Source of the DNA: an uncultured Flaviramulus sp.
Lineage (GTDB): Bacteria > Bacteroidota > Bacteroidia > Flavobacteriales > Flavobacteriaceae
Length of the DNA stretch: 47,319 nt
Assembly: GCA_947495125.1 (NCBI GenBank)
Contig: CANLXL010000020.1
Span: 1-47,319, forward strand
Reading direction: 5' to 3'
Part shown: positions 7,610 through 15,372 of the stretch, one piece after another
Numbering within the stretch: position 1 is the first letter of the stretch
Layout: the number at the start of each line of letters is the position of its first letter
Program-made: the position numbers and the translations under genes
The notes under the pieces: model-generated
Database searches by the model: none
Seen by the model: only the letters and a program-made list of their open reading frames with translations
What the model was told of the DNA's origin: nothing

Positions 7610-7987
7610 TTAAAACGGAAGATCATCATGATCCTCTTCTTTTAAATCACCTGCAGGTTCAAAAGCATCCATTGGCGGTACCGGTGGAACATTACCATCA
7701 GCAGCTTCAGGTTGTAATGCTTCAATCCTCCAACCCTGTATTGAATTAAAGTATTTGGTTTCACCTTGAGGGTTTACCCATTCTCTACCACGTAAATTGA
7801 TACTAATTTTTACCGGCTGACCAACCTGGTAACTATTTAATAAATCGGTTTTATCCTGAACAAACTCAACCATAATATGTTGAGGGTATTGCTCTTCTGT
7901 AGTTACTACAATTTCTCTTTTTCTAAACCCATTACTTCCAAACGTTTGAGTTTCTCCAATCATTTTAATTCTTCCTTGAACTTCCAT
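7610..7987 (-). CDS. DUF3127 OB-fold-like protein with SSB-type C-terminal tail
   Basis: Residues 1-90 match the DUF3127 family (MEVQGRIKMIGETQTFGSNG, REIVVTTEEQYPQHI, then NLRGREWVNPQGETKYFNSI), a small beta-rich domain thought to be OB-like. Residues 95-125 form a Pro/acidic tail ending in DDLPF, the same last five residues as the SSB at 43298-43756. In SSB that tip docks repair and replication enzymes. By analogy this may be a nucleic-acid-binding accessory protein; this is inference, as the family has no assigned role that I know of. It is a single gene with its own terminator. Confidence 0.88.
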   Translation of the reverse strand: MEVQGRIKMIGETQTFGSNGFRKREIVVTTEEQYPQHIMVEFVQDKTDLLNSYQVGQPVKISINLRGREWVNPQGETKYFNSIQGWRIEALQPEAADGNVPPVPPMDAFEPAGDLKEEDHDDLPF

Positions 7988-8051
7988 GTATATATAATTA
8001 TTAATTTTTAGTGTTATTACTTATTTTCTATAAAGTTACCTTTTTACAGGT

Positions 8052-8921
8052 TTACGACAATAATATTTTCCAGGCACTTAGCACATCGCCGAAGCTTATA
8101 TAGTTACGCGCTAACTTGTGCTTTTCCCTATGTGTGGCTGTTTTTATATTAGGATAACGCTCTCCGATATCTGCTATAAACCGATCAACCATTTCTTTTG
8201 ATGGTAAAGATTCTACATTCCCCAACATACCTAAGTCATTCCCTGTTAAAATCATACTGTTCTTAACATGTTCCGGGAAATTGTCAACCCCAATTCCAAG
8301 GGTTGTTATTGGTTTCGGTATTTCAAAAAATCCTTTTTTTGCTCTACTGTAATAATTGCCTCCTGCTCTTGCCACCAGATCTAACTTTTGCTGGTTTATA
8401 GCACCGTCTTCATCAAGCACATCATCATCTATATGTAATTTAACCACTTCACAGATAATTAAATTCCCTGCACCACCTTCTGTTCCAAGTTTTATAATGT
8501 CGTTCACCTTACATTCAAACTGTACAGGAGACTCCACCACTCTAAAGGGTTTAACAATATCAGATTTTAACATGGTTAACCCAGCCTTTTCAAACTCATT
8601 AACACCTTCAGCATACTCTGTACTACTCAACGACATTTGATGTACAATACTATAATTTACAACATTAATAACCACTTCTTTCGTCGTTTCCGCATTTTGC
8701 AAGGTATGCTTTGTGGTATTATTTCTAACACGCCTTGCCGGTGAAAAAATCATTATCGGCGGATTGGCACTAAATACATTAAAGAAGCTAAACGGTGACA
8801 AATTAGGATTCCCGTCCTCATCCATAGTACTGGCAAAAGCTATTGGTCTTGGAGCAACGGCACTTAGTAAATAACTGTGCAATTTACCAGTAGAAATGTC
8901 TTTGGGTTCAAACGACGTCAT
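8052..8921 (-). CDS. Flavin reductase-like, FMN-binding split-barrel protein
   Basis: This 289-residue protein has the flavin reductase-like domain at about residues 8-180, with family stretches AVAPRPIAFASTMDEDGNPN, LSPFSFFNVFSANPPIMIFS and NVVNYSIVHQMSLSS. Such proteins bind FMN and either reduce free flavin for partner monooxygenases or act on unknown substrates; no partner oxygenase is next to it. The C-terminal about 90 residues (from KPITTLGIGVDNFPEHV) are typical of the longer Bacteroidota members. A TAGTTTTG sequence at 8948-8941 on the minus strand could be the -7 box of its promoter. Confidence 0.88.
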   Translation of the reverse strand: MTSFEPKDISTGKLHSYLLSAVAPRPIAFASTMDEDGNPNLSPFSFFNVFSANPPIMIFSPARRVRNNTTKHTLQNAETTKEVVINVVNYSIVHQMSLSSTEYAEGVNEFEKAGLTMLKSDIVKPFRVVESPVQFECKVNDIIKLGTEGGAGNLIICEVVKLHIDDDVLDEDGAINQQKLDLVARAGGNYYSRAKKGFFEIPKPITTLGIGVDNFPEHVKNSMILTGNDLGMLGNVESLPSKEMVDRFIADIGERYPNIKTATHREKHKLARNYISFGDVLSAWKILLS

Positions 8922-9121
8922 TAAACTTTTTTAATTTTAACAAAACTAATTAAAAAAACGATTAAAAACTTAATCTGGTGTCTATTATTAGTTTACCTCC
9001 CCTCAAATATTTAAATTTATTTTTTGGAATTGTTTTGTAAATCAAACAAAATCATATTTACCAACATATTGCGCAATAATATGAACAGATTTACATTATA
9101 TTACATATTTAATTCATTGAG

Positions 9122-10273
9122 ATGATTTTTACGCAATACAGAAATAGTTTCCGCTGGGTGATGATCGTGATATCGTTCATTGTGGTTTCTCTTATTTTAT
9201 GGAAAACATACGAGTTTTTTCAGCATTTTAAAGAAGAAGAGCGTATTAAAATGGAGAATTGGTCTTTTGCTCAAAAAGATTTATTAAAAACGAATAACCT
9301 AGACGATAACATTGAACTGCCTTTACAGGTTATTAGCAATAATACTTCAACACCAATGATCAAAGTCCATGTAAATGGAAGTTATGAGTTCAATAACATT
9401 GATGAAAATAAAGCCAAAGACACGGCATATATACAAAAGCTAATTTTAAAATTTGAAAAGGAAAATGCTCCCATTCCATTAATCATGGATAGTAAACTTG
9501 TAGAAACAATATACTATGGAAATTCCCCGCTATTAAATAAACTTAAATATTACCCGCTGGCATTAGTGCTTATCATTGTTCTATTTACAGCCGTTGTATA
9601 CTTTTTCTATAAAAGCACAAAAAACGCCACACAAAACAAGTTGTGGTCTGGTATGGCCAAAGAAACGGCGCACCAAATCGGTACGCCATTATCCTCTTTA
9701 ATTGGATGGGCTGAAATTTTAAAAAGTGAACAGGTCAACCCGGAATATATTACAGAGATTGAAAAAGACATTGATCGCCTAAAAACCATTACCGAACGCT
9801 TTAGCAAAATAGGTTCTGCCACCACTTTAGAACCTTTGGATATTATTGAAGAAACCATTGATTCTTACGATTATTTAAAGACACGTTCTTCAAAACTTAT
9901 AGAGTTTGAAATTATTACTCCTAAAGGTGATATTATCGTTAACCTCAATAAGCAACTCTATAGTTGGACCATAGAAAACTTAGTAAAGAATGCTATAGAT
10001 GCCATGAAAGGACGTGGTAAACTGACCGTTGAAATTTCGCAACTGGAAGATAATATAAAGGTCAATGTCACCGATACCGGTGTAGGCATTCATAAGAAAC
10101 AGTTTAAAAAGATATTTGAACCCGGTTATACCACAAAAAAGCGAGGTTGGGGTTTAGGTTTATCACTTACAAAGCGTATCATTGAAGATTTTCACAACGG
10201 AAAAATCAAAGTGTTGCATTCTGAAAAAGATAAGGGAACCACGATACAAATTGCATTAACCAGAGCCTATTAG
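9122..10273 (+). CDS. Membrane-bound sensor histidine kinase
   Basis: This 383-residue protein has a membrane helix at about residues 13-30, an extracytoplasmic segment (about 31-140), a second helix (about 142-163), a dimerisation/phosphoacceptor region with His184 in MAKETAHQIGTPLSSLIGW, and an HATPase domain with N box (NLVKNAIDAM), G1 box (VTDTGVGI) and G2 box (GWGLGLSLTKRII). The H box with Gln-Ile-Gly after the His is a form seen in HPK subfamilies of Bacteroidota. No response regulator lies beside it, so it is an orphan kinase. It is followed after 2 bases by a small Cys-containing membrane protein, probably co-transcribed. Confidence 0.93.
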   Translation: MIFTQYRNSFRWVMIVISFIVVSLILWKTYEFFQHFKEEERIKMENWSFAQKDLLKTNNLDDNIELPLQVISNNTSTPMIKVHVNGSYEFNNIDENKAKDTAYIQKLILKFEKENAPIPLIMDSKLVETIYYGNSPLLNKLKYYPLALVLIIVLFTAVVYFFYKSTKNATQNKLWSGMAKETAHQIGTPLSSLIGWAEILKSEQVNPEYITEIEKDIDRLKTITERFSKIGSATTLEPLDIIEETIDSYDYLKTRSSKLIEFEIITPKGDIIVNLNKQLYSWTIENLVKNAIDAMKGRGKLTVEISQLEDNIKVNVTDTGVGIHKKQFKKIFEPGYTTKKRGWGLGLSLTKRIIEDFHNGKIKVLHSEKDKGTTIQIALTRAY

Positions 10274-10275
10274 TT

Positions 10276-10623
10276 ATGTCTGAAAAACATATTACTGTAA
10301 AAGAAGTTACCTTAAACAATAACTGCCCTGAGTGTTATAATAACAAAGGGCTTATACTAAGTTTTCAACAACAATTTATAGAAACCAGGTTCTACAAATC
10401 CATTACAGCTAAAGTCAACCATAAGCTAGCATGCAAGGTTTGCAACACCACGATCTATCCGGTACAATGGAACGAGGATATCGAAAGAGTTGTTGCCTAC
10501 CAGGAAAAGGCATTTACGCCGAAAAACCCTTCGACATATCTAAAGAAAATATCCTGGGTCATCATCATCATAGTTTTGGTCCTTGCATTGAGTCTGACTA
10601 TACTGGTGTTTTATCCTAAATAA
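10276..10623 (+). CDS. Small zinc-ribbon-like protein with C-terminal membrane anchor
   Basis: This 115-residue protein is not recognised by name. It has two Cys pairs, CPEC (residues 18-21) and CKVC (about residues 53-56), spaced as in a zinc ribbon, and ends in one strongly hydrophobic helix (about residues 92-112, IIIIVLVLALSLTILVF), so it is probably a tail-anchored protein facing the cytoplasm. It starts 2 bases after the histidine kinase stop and may modulate that kinase. It converges with the HIT gene downstream with only 15 bases between. Confidence 0.7.
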   Translation: MSEKHITVKEVTLNNNCPECYNNKGLILSFQQQFIETRFYKSITAKVNHKLACKVCNTTIYPVQWNEDIERVVAYQEKAFTPKNPSTYLKKISWVIIIIVLVLALSLTILVFYPK

Positions 10624-10638
10624 TCAACCCATAACAAA

Positions 10639-11028
10639 TCACAAATACGCAGAGATCGCTTCAGCCGTATGTTGAAACTCTTCAGGAGTCATTTGAGTTT
10701 TTTGAATAAACCGGGCATCTTCCATGGAATGCAATGGAATTAAATGCACATGTGCATGCGGAACTTCGAGTCCAATAACGGTTAGTCCTACCCTTTTGCA
10801 AGGAATTGCCTTTTCTATTGCCATAGCAACCCGACGGGAAAAAGTCATCAAACCGTTGTAATCGGCTTCATCCAAATCGAATAATTTATCGACTTCCCGT
10901 TTTGGAATACAAAGTGTGTGTCCTTTGCTATTAGGGTTAATATCAAGAAATGCAAGATAATCTTCTGTTTCAGCAATCTTATAGCATGGAATTTCACCAT
11001 GAACTATTTTCGTAAAAATCGAAGCCAT
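10639..11028 (-). CDS. HIT-family nucleotide hydrolase
   Basis: This 129-residue protein is a histidine-triad protein. The active-site triad is HAHVHL at about residues 91-96, and the N-terminal part has the usual IFTKIVHGEIPCYKI and GHTLCIPKREVDKLFDL. HIT proteins of the HINT type hydrolyse adenosine 5'-phosphoramidates and related nucleotide conjugates. It is a single-domain cytoplasmic protein, encoded downstream of greA but separated from it by a clear terminator, so probably transcribed on its own. Confidence 0.95.
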   Translation of the reverse strand: MASIFTKIVHGEIPCYKIAETEDYLAFLDINPNSKGHTLCIPKREVDKLFDLDEADYNGLMTFSRRVAMAIEKAIPCKRVGLTVIGLEVPHAHVHLIPLHSMEDARFIQKTQMTPEEFQHTAEAISAYL

Positions 11029-11062
11029 ATTAATTAGAGGGTTTGAGAGTATTTGTAAATAT

Positions 11063-11100
11063 AAAAAGATTCCTGCTTAAATTAAACAGGAATCTTTTTT
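11063..11100 (-). terminator. Rho-independent terminator after greA
   Basis: AAAGATTCCTG pairs perfectly with CAGGAATCTTT around a loop of about 12 bases. A T-rich tract follows on the minus strand. It lies 87 bases past the greA stop and before the HIT gene. Confidence 0.85.
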
Positions 11101-11186
11101 ATGTGTTTTTTATTTCAGAGATTTCCATCTTGTTCCGATAACTATGGGGAGTTTTCGAGACCACGGAAAAATAATAGAACAAACCG

Positions 11187-11663
11187 CTATGCTCTTGAAA
11201 TTTCTATAATGTCAAATTTCATCACACCGTTGGGCACTTGTATCTCGGCAACATCACCCACGGCTTTTCCTAATAACCCTTTGCCAATAGGTGAGTTCAC
11301 AGAAATTTTTCCTGATGCTAAATCGGCTTCACCATCAGCAACCAAAGTATAGATCATTTCCATACCATTGGTCTGGTTCTTTATTTTAACCTTAGACAAC
11401 ACTAATATTTTCGAATTATCTAATTGTGATTCGTCTATAACTCTGGCTCCGGCTAAAGCATCTTCAAGTTTAGAAATTCTCATTTCCAGCATCCCCTGGG
11501 CCTCTTTAGCGGCATCGTACTCGGCATTTTCACTTAAATCACCTTTATCTCTGGCTTCAGCAATAGCCCTAGAGGCCTTTACCCGCTCAACATCTTTTAA
11601 TTGCTTTAACTCGTCTCTTAATTTTTTCAACCCTTCTGGTGTATAGTATGATACTTTACTCAT
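11187..11663 (-). CDS. greA: Transcription elongation factor GreA
   Basis: GreA rescues backtracked RNA polymerase by stimulating transcript cleavage through the secondary channel. At 158 residues the length is normal. The N-terminal coiled coil (about 1-75) carries the acidic tip region (GDLSENAEYDAAKEAQGMLE) that reaches the active site. The C-terminal FKBP-like domain (about 80-158) includes VSPIGKGLLG-type residues (NSPIGKGLLGKAVGD). The leader between a likely promoter and the ATG contains two hairpins each followed by a U-run, suggesting that greA expression is attenuated. Confidence 0.97.
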   Translation of the reverse strand: MSKVSYYTPEGLKKLRDELKQLKDVERVKASRAIAEARDKGDLSENAEYDAAKEAQGMLEMRISKLEDALAGARVIDESQLDNSKILVLSKVKIKNQTNGMEMIYTLVADGEADLASGKISVNSPIGKGLLGKAVGDVAEIQVPNGVMKFDIIEISRA

Positions 11664-11683
11664 AACGTCATTGTTTATTTAAT

Positions 11684-11774
11684 AAAAAGATTCCGAAAAC
11701 ACACCTCATTTATAATCGGTTTAAGTGTTCGGAATAAAAAAATCCCGTTCTCACGAGATTGTATAACAAAAGTA
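11684..11774 (-). promoter_or_regulatory. greA promoter -7 box and leader with two terminator-like hairpins
   Basis: Read on the minus strand, TACTTTTG (11774-11767) fits the Bacteroidota -7 box TAnnTTTG. Just downstream, AATCTCG pairs with CGGGATT (11760-11741, one G-T pair) and is followed by seven T. A second hairpin, ATTCCGAACAC with GTGT-TT-TCGGAAT (11735-11690), is followed by CTTTTT. Both lie before the greA ATG at 11663. No minus-strand gene ends nearby, so they are best read as leader attenuators. Enterobacterial greA also has a promoter-proximal terminator (GraL). Confidence 0.6.
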
Positions 11775-11920
11775 CAAAAAAATTAATTACAACATCTATA
11801 AATACTTTAAAAGTACTTAAGCTCAGGCTTTAATAAAATCATAAAAAAGATTGTAGAAAACACAAAATTTTTATCTCGGTATACTTTTTATTGTAAATTG
11901 CGTTTTAACTTAAAAAACTT

Positions 11921-12346
11921 ATGAAGTCTTATTTCTATCTTATTATTTTTACCGTTTTACTATCCTGCAGCAAAAATTCTGTTGAGAAGAATTGTAATTT
12001 TTTATTGGATGTTGGTATAAGCTTGCAACTTAACTTAAATCTGCCACAATACAGTCAATTACAGTTCCCTAGCAACCCTGTATATGTCGCTAATGCCGGA
12101 AATGGTGGTGTTATTGTAATTAATACAGGAACCGGTTTCGCCGCTTTCGATGCTGCAGACCCGAACCATGCCCCCAGCTCCTGTTCTGTTTTAAGCATCA
12201 ATGGTCTTTTTGGGACCTGCGGTTGCGATGATAAAAATAAATACAACCTGTTTAATGGTCTTCCTGAAGATAATGCCGCTCTAAGGTGTCCGTTAAAAGC
12301 TTATCGTGTCGAGCAAAACGGAAATACGCTCACCATATTTAATTAA
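11921..12346 (+). CDS. Lipoprotein with degenerate Rieske-like domain
   Basis: This 141-residue protein has a lipoprotein signal with lipobox LLSC (Cys16). The C-terminal half (about residues 85-141) resembles a Rieske-type ferredoxin: CSVLSINGLFGTCGCDDKNK then CPLKAYRVEQNGNTLTIF, close to the PLKxYxVxxxGxxLxV ending of Rieske domains. However, the two ligand His residues of CxH...CxxH are absent, so a [2Fe-2S] cluster is unlikely, and the five remaining Cys could form disulphides. It probably sits in the outer or inner membrane facing the periplasm. It is a single gene followed by a terminator. Confidence 0.65.
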   Translation: MKSYFYLIIFTVLLSCSKNSVEKNCNFLLDVGISLQLNLNLPQYSQLQFPSNPVYVANAGNGGVIVINTGTGFAAFDAADPNHAPSSCSVLSINGLFGTCGCDDKNKYNLFNGLPEDNAALRCPLKAYRVEQNGNTLTIFN

Positions 12347-12355
12347 ATCCATCCT

Positions 12356-12383
12356 AAATCCTTCCCAAAAAGGAAGGATTTTT
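12356..12383 (+). terminator. Terminator after the Rieske-like lipoprotein gene
   Basis: AAATCCTTCC and GGAAGGATTT form a 10-bp stem with a loop of about 5 bases, followed by T residues on the plus strand. It lies between two convergent genes and may serve both. Confidence 0.8.
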
Positions 12384-12406
12384 AATTTGGATGGACATCG
12401 TTTCAT

Positions 12407-14593
12407 TTAAAATCGTAATGTAGCACCTACTAAAAAGTTAGTGGTCGCCTGAGGGTAATAACCGGCATAGTAACCTGTAACAATTCCGGTATTGGTTGAT
12501 GGGTCGGTCGGATCTTCATAGGTAAAAGACCCAAAATAGCCATTCGAAACATACTTCTTATTAAAGATATTATTCACTAATCCTGACAAAATAATGGACT
12601 TGAAAATTTTGTTTGTCTTAATCATATAATTGATATTAAAATCATTTACAAAATAGCTGTCAAGCTTTGAGCTTTCATTATCAATATTCCCCATGTATTG
12701 CTCACCTACATATTTGCTCAATATGGAAAGTTGCAGATTTTCTGTTGGAGCGAAATTAATTGCATTTCCTATTACAAGTTCGGGAGAGAACGAAATAGTA
12801 GTATTCCCTAAATCAACTATCTCTCCATTTATGGGTGCATTAAAATCTCGATTTTTGTTTGTGCTAATGGCTATATTCGTGGAGGTACTGAACATGGTAT
12901 TGAACTGAATACTAGCATCGACTTCTAATCCTAAGCGATAGCTTTTACCACTTGTCGCTCTAACAGGACTTCCTACATCATCCAGCGCTCCTGTTAATAC
13001 CAACTGATTCTGATAAAACATATAATACATATTTGTGCTTACAGCGGCCTTATCTGTAGTATAGCGCCAGCCCAATTCAATATCATTAAGTGTTTCATTC
13101 TCCGTTACACCGGCTTCAAAATCGTCACGGTTTGGCTCCCTGTTTGCCCGTGCATAAGAGGCATAAAAACTGTTTGCTTTGGAATGCTTATAGGTTAGCC
13201 CTGCTTTCGGATTGAAAAAATCAAAACTTGCATTGGTAACGAAAAGATCTCTACCCGAATTCAATCCGTTGGTTTTATAACGTACAAATCGCCCTTGCAG
13301 GTCAACAAATCCTCTAAGCTTTTCGGAAAGGTTAAATGTGGCTTTTGAAAACACACTAAAATCATTTTTAGTGGCATCACCTTCATAGTAACGATCGCGG
13401 ATATTTCCGCTTTCTGAAAACTGTTTAGCCCAAATTACTTCTCCAAAATGATCACCATCATAAGAACTATAAGACCATCCTGTGATAATTTCAAGTCTAT
13501 TAGTTTTATACGTTACGTTGGCATTAACAACATAAAAATTATTATCCAACCAACGCCGTCTAATAACATCTGTTATGGGAATAACATCGCCATCATCGTT
13601 GGTATATGAATCTGAAGCCACAACGATTCCATGATATAGACCAATTTCTTCAGTATCGTCTTCGAATTGCTCAAAAAATCCTCTTCCTTTGGTATAGTTT
13701 AACCCGATATTTGTGGACCAATTATTATCGAAACGTTCATTCCAGTGCAATTGGTAATGGTCTTGCCAATAATTATCGGTTTCATTGTCGTAAGTGTATG
13801 GGTTTTGTCGACGGTTTTCCTGTAATTGTTCAGCATCCAATCCGAACCATGATTGATAGGTTTGTTCTTTATTTCCAAAGGTCAACGCCTTAATTAAGGT
13901 ATTTCCATCTTTATAAACACCCTGTAAAAAATAAGAACGCAAATCTGTGAATGCCCGATCGACATAGCCATCGGAATCAATTTTAGAGAAACGTCCCGAA
14001 ACTTCAAAATGATCATTTAACAGTCCGGTACTTAATTTAATGGTATGTTTTCTAGTTCCGAAGCTCCCAAAACTATTTGAAATTTCGCCATTTGCATCCT
14101 TTGAAACCGCATCTGTTAATAGGTTTATACTAGCTCCAAAAGCTGCCGAACCGTTTGTTGAAGTTCCCACACCTCGTTGTAGTTGTAAACTTTCTGTTGA
14201 AGATGCAAAATCTCCCAGATTTACCCAAAATGTACCCTGACTTTCGGGGTCATTATACGGAATTCCGTTAATGGTCACATTCACTCTGGTCGCATCTGTA
14301 CCCCGTACTCTAATCCCTGTATATCCAATACCTGCCCCTGCATCACTTGTGGTGACTACAGATGGTAAATAATTCAATAAAGCAGGAATGTCCTGCCCCA
14401 AATTACGTTTTGCTAACTGCTCTTTAGAAACATTGGAATGTGTAATGGGCGAATCTGCATTTACACGCACGGCTTTTACTAAAACTTCGTCTAGTTTTTC
14501 TACCTGTGTTGAATCTTGTTGTGTTTGTTTTTGTTGTGCGCTCGCACTGACCGATAACACGAATAGTGCTAAAAAAAGAAAATTGTTTTTCAT
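12407..14593 (-). CDS. TonB-dependent receptor under TPP riboswitch control (thiamine-type uptake)
   Basis: This is a 728-residue outer membrane receptor. The signal peptide is MKNNFLFLALFVLSVSASAQ. A TonB-box-like EVLVKAVRVN follows, then the plug domain (about residues 40-150, with VRGTDATRVNVTINGIPYND) and a 22-strand-type barrel ending in the aromatic TNFLVGATLRF. The open frame extends 89 codons further upstream, but that part covers a TPP riboswitch and is not a protein. The riboswitch predicts transport of thiamine or a precursor, with expression falling when cellular TPP is high. The neighbours pnuT and a thiamine-binding protein upstream agree. Confidence 0.93.
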   Translation of the reverse strand: MKNNFLFLALFVLSVSASAQQKQTQQDSTQVEKLDEVLVKAVRVNADSPITHSNVSKEQLAKRNLGQDIPALLNYLPSVVTTSDAGAGIGYTGIRVRGTDATRVNVTINGIPYNDPESQGTFWVNLGDFASSTESLQLQRGVGTSTNGSAAFGASINLLTDAVSKDANGEISNSFGSFGTRKHTIKLSTGLLNDHFEVSGRFSKIDSDGYVDRAFTDLRSYFLQGVYKDGNTLIKALTFGNKEQTYQSWFGLDAEQLQENRRQNPYTYDNETDNYWQDHYQLHWNERFDNNWSTNIGLNYTKGRGFFEQFEDDTEEIGLYHGIVVASDSYTNDDGDVIPITDVIRRRWLDNNFYVVNANVTYKTNRLEIITGWSYSSYDGDHFGEVIWAKQFSESGNIRDRYYEGDATKNDFSVFSKATFNLSEKLRGFVDLQGRFVRYKTNGLNSGRDLFVTNASFDFFNPKAGLTYKHSKANSFYASYARANREPNRDDFEAGVTENETLNDIELGWRYTTDKAAVSTNMYYMFYQNQLVLTGALDDVGSPVRATSGKSYRLGLEVDASIQFNTMFSTSTNIAISTNKNRDFNAPINGEIVDLGNTTISFSPELVIGNAINFAPTENLQLSILSKYVGEQYMGNIDNESSKLDSYFVNDFNINYMIKTNKIFKSIILSGLVNNIFNKKYVSNGYFGSFTYEDPTDPSTNTGIVTGYYAGYYPQATTNFLVGATLRF

Positions 14594-14759
14594 ATCGATT
14601 AAAAAATTATAATCGAATAAAAAGAGGTCATTATTCTTTATGGTTAATAATTTATTTTTGAAGCAAATCGCTTCATTTTCCATGAGCTCATCGTGAAAAC
14701 CTCTGAATTTGATAATTCTTTGGCATTCACTAAAAATGTCTGCAGCCATTTTCTGTGCT

Positions 14760-14912
14760 CGTTTCCTAAACAGCATTACCTGTTCTAGGTTCAATGGGTA
14801 TGATCTCAGCCCTTCGGAAGTTAAAAGTTGGAAGTTAAAAGTTAAAAGTCCTTGGACCACTAACTAAAAACGGATAACTAATAACTGAAAAAGCACCCCT
14901 TTTTTGAGAACG
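14760..14912 (-). ncRNA. TPP riboswitch (THI element) with enlarged P3
   Basis: The minus strand carries the conserved TPP aptamer core: GGGGTGC (P2, 5' side), GGGCTGAGA, then ACCC (P2, 3' side), TTGAACCT, a TAATGC loop, and TAGG. P4 is CCTA/TAGG and P5 is AACAG/CTGTT, both perfect. P1 can be drawn as CGTTCTC with GGAAACG, with one mismatch. The P3 insert is long (about 85 bases) and filled with short AT-rich repeats. About 165 bases lie between the aptamer and the receptor's ATG; no strong U-tailed terminator is seen there, so control may be translational or through a weaker structure. Confidence 0.92.
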
Positions 14913-14915
14913 CTG

Positions 14916-14923
14916 CAAATGTA
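14916..14923 (-). promoter_or_regulatory. Putative -7 box for the riboswitch-controlled receptor
   Basis: TACATTTG on the minus strand fits TAnnTTTG and ends 4 bases before the first base of aptamer stem P1, where transcription would be expected to begin. No clear -33 TTTG is seen upstream. Confidence 0.55.
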
Positions 14924-14926
14924 ATA

Positions 14927-14954
14927 ACGAATTATGAATTACGAATTATGAATT
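14927..14954. repeat. Tandem 14-bp AT-rich repeat
   Basis: Two head-to-tail copies of ACGAATTATGAATT lie directly upstream of the TPP riboswitch promoter, between it and the arfB-type stop. Their role is unknown. The rest of 14594-14964 is riboswitch and leader. Confidence 0.8.
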
Positions 14955-14964
14955 GTGTTTTTTT

Positions 14965-15372
14965 TTAATCAACATCCGGTTTTTTTCGGTTTGATTTTTT
15001 AAGAGATAGATTACGCTTATTCTTTAATCGTTTTCTTATAACAGCCTTAGGGATTTTTGTTGGTATTCGCTTTTTTGAAATGATCAAGGCATTACTTATT
15101 AATTCGAAAAACCGCTGAATGACCAGTTCTTTATTCTTATGCTGACTACGCGTTTGATCGCACTGTAAAATCAAAACATGATGCTTCGTTAAACGGTGTT
15201 GTAATTTCTCTACTATGGTCATTTTTTGCGCTTCAGATAAAACCAAAGATGCCATCACATCAAATGTAAGTTCTATTTTGGAAGACACTTTATTAACATG
15301 TTGACCTCCGGCTCCGGAACTCCTTATCGCTTTAAAAGTTGTTTCTTGTATTAGTGCCTCGTTTTTAAGCAT
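14965..15372 (-). CDS. arfB: ArfB/YaeJ-like peptidyl-tRNA hydrolase (ribosome rescue)
   Basis: This 135-residue protein has the release-factor catalytic domain alone: the GGQ motif is in RSSGAGGQHVNKVSSKIEL (Gly-Gly-Gln at residues 22-24), and a basic C-terminal tail (IRKRLKNKRNLSLKKSNRKK) fits ArfB proteins, where the tail enters the empty mRNA channel of stalled ribosomes. It would release nascent chains from non-stop ribosomes. Its ATG overlaps the TAA of the kinase-DUF4301 gene (TAATG), so it is translated from the same operon, though functionally unrelated to thiamine. Confidence 0.93.
   Translation of the reverse strand: MLKNEALIQETTFKAIRSSGAGGQHVNKVSSKIELTFDVMASLVLSEAQKMTIVEKLQHRLTKHHVLILQCDQTRSQHKNKELVIQRFFELISNALIISKKRIPTKIPKAVIRKRLKNKRNLSLKKSNRKKPDVD

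Noticed and set aside
14821-14849. TTAAAAGT-type short repeats as a CRISPR or tandem-repeat array
   Set aside because: The units are irregular, only about 8-11 bases, and lie within riboswitch P3; no spacers are present.
14594-14860. An 89-residue N-terminal extension of the TonB receptor
   Set aside because: The region is part of the TPP riboswitch and leader; the signal peptide begins at 14593.
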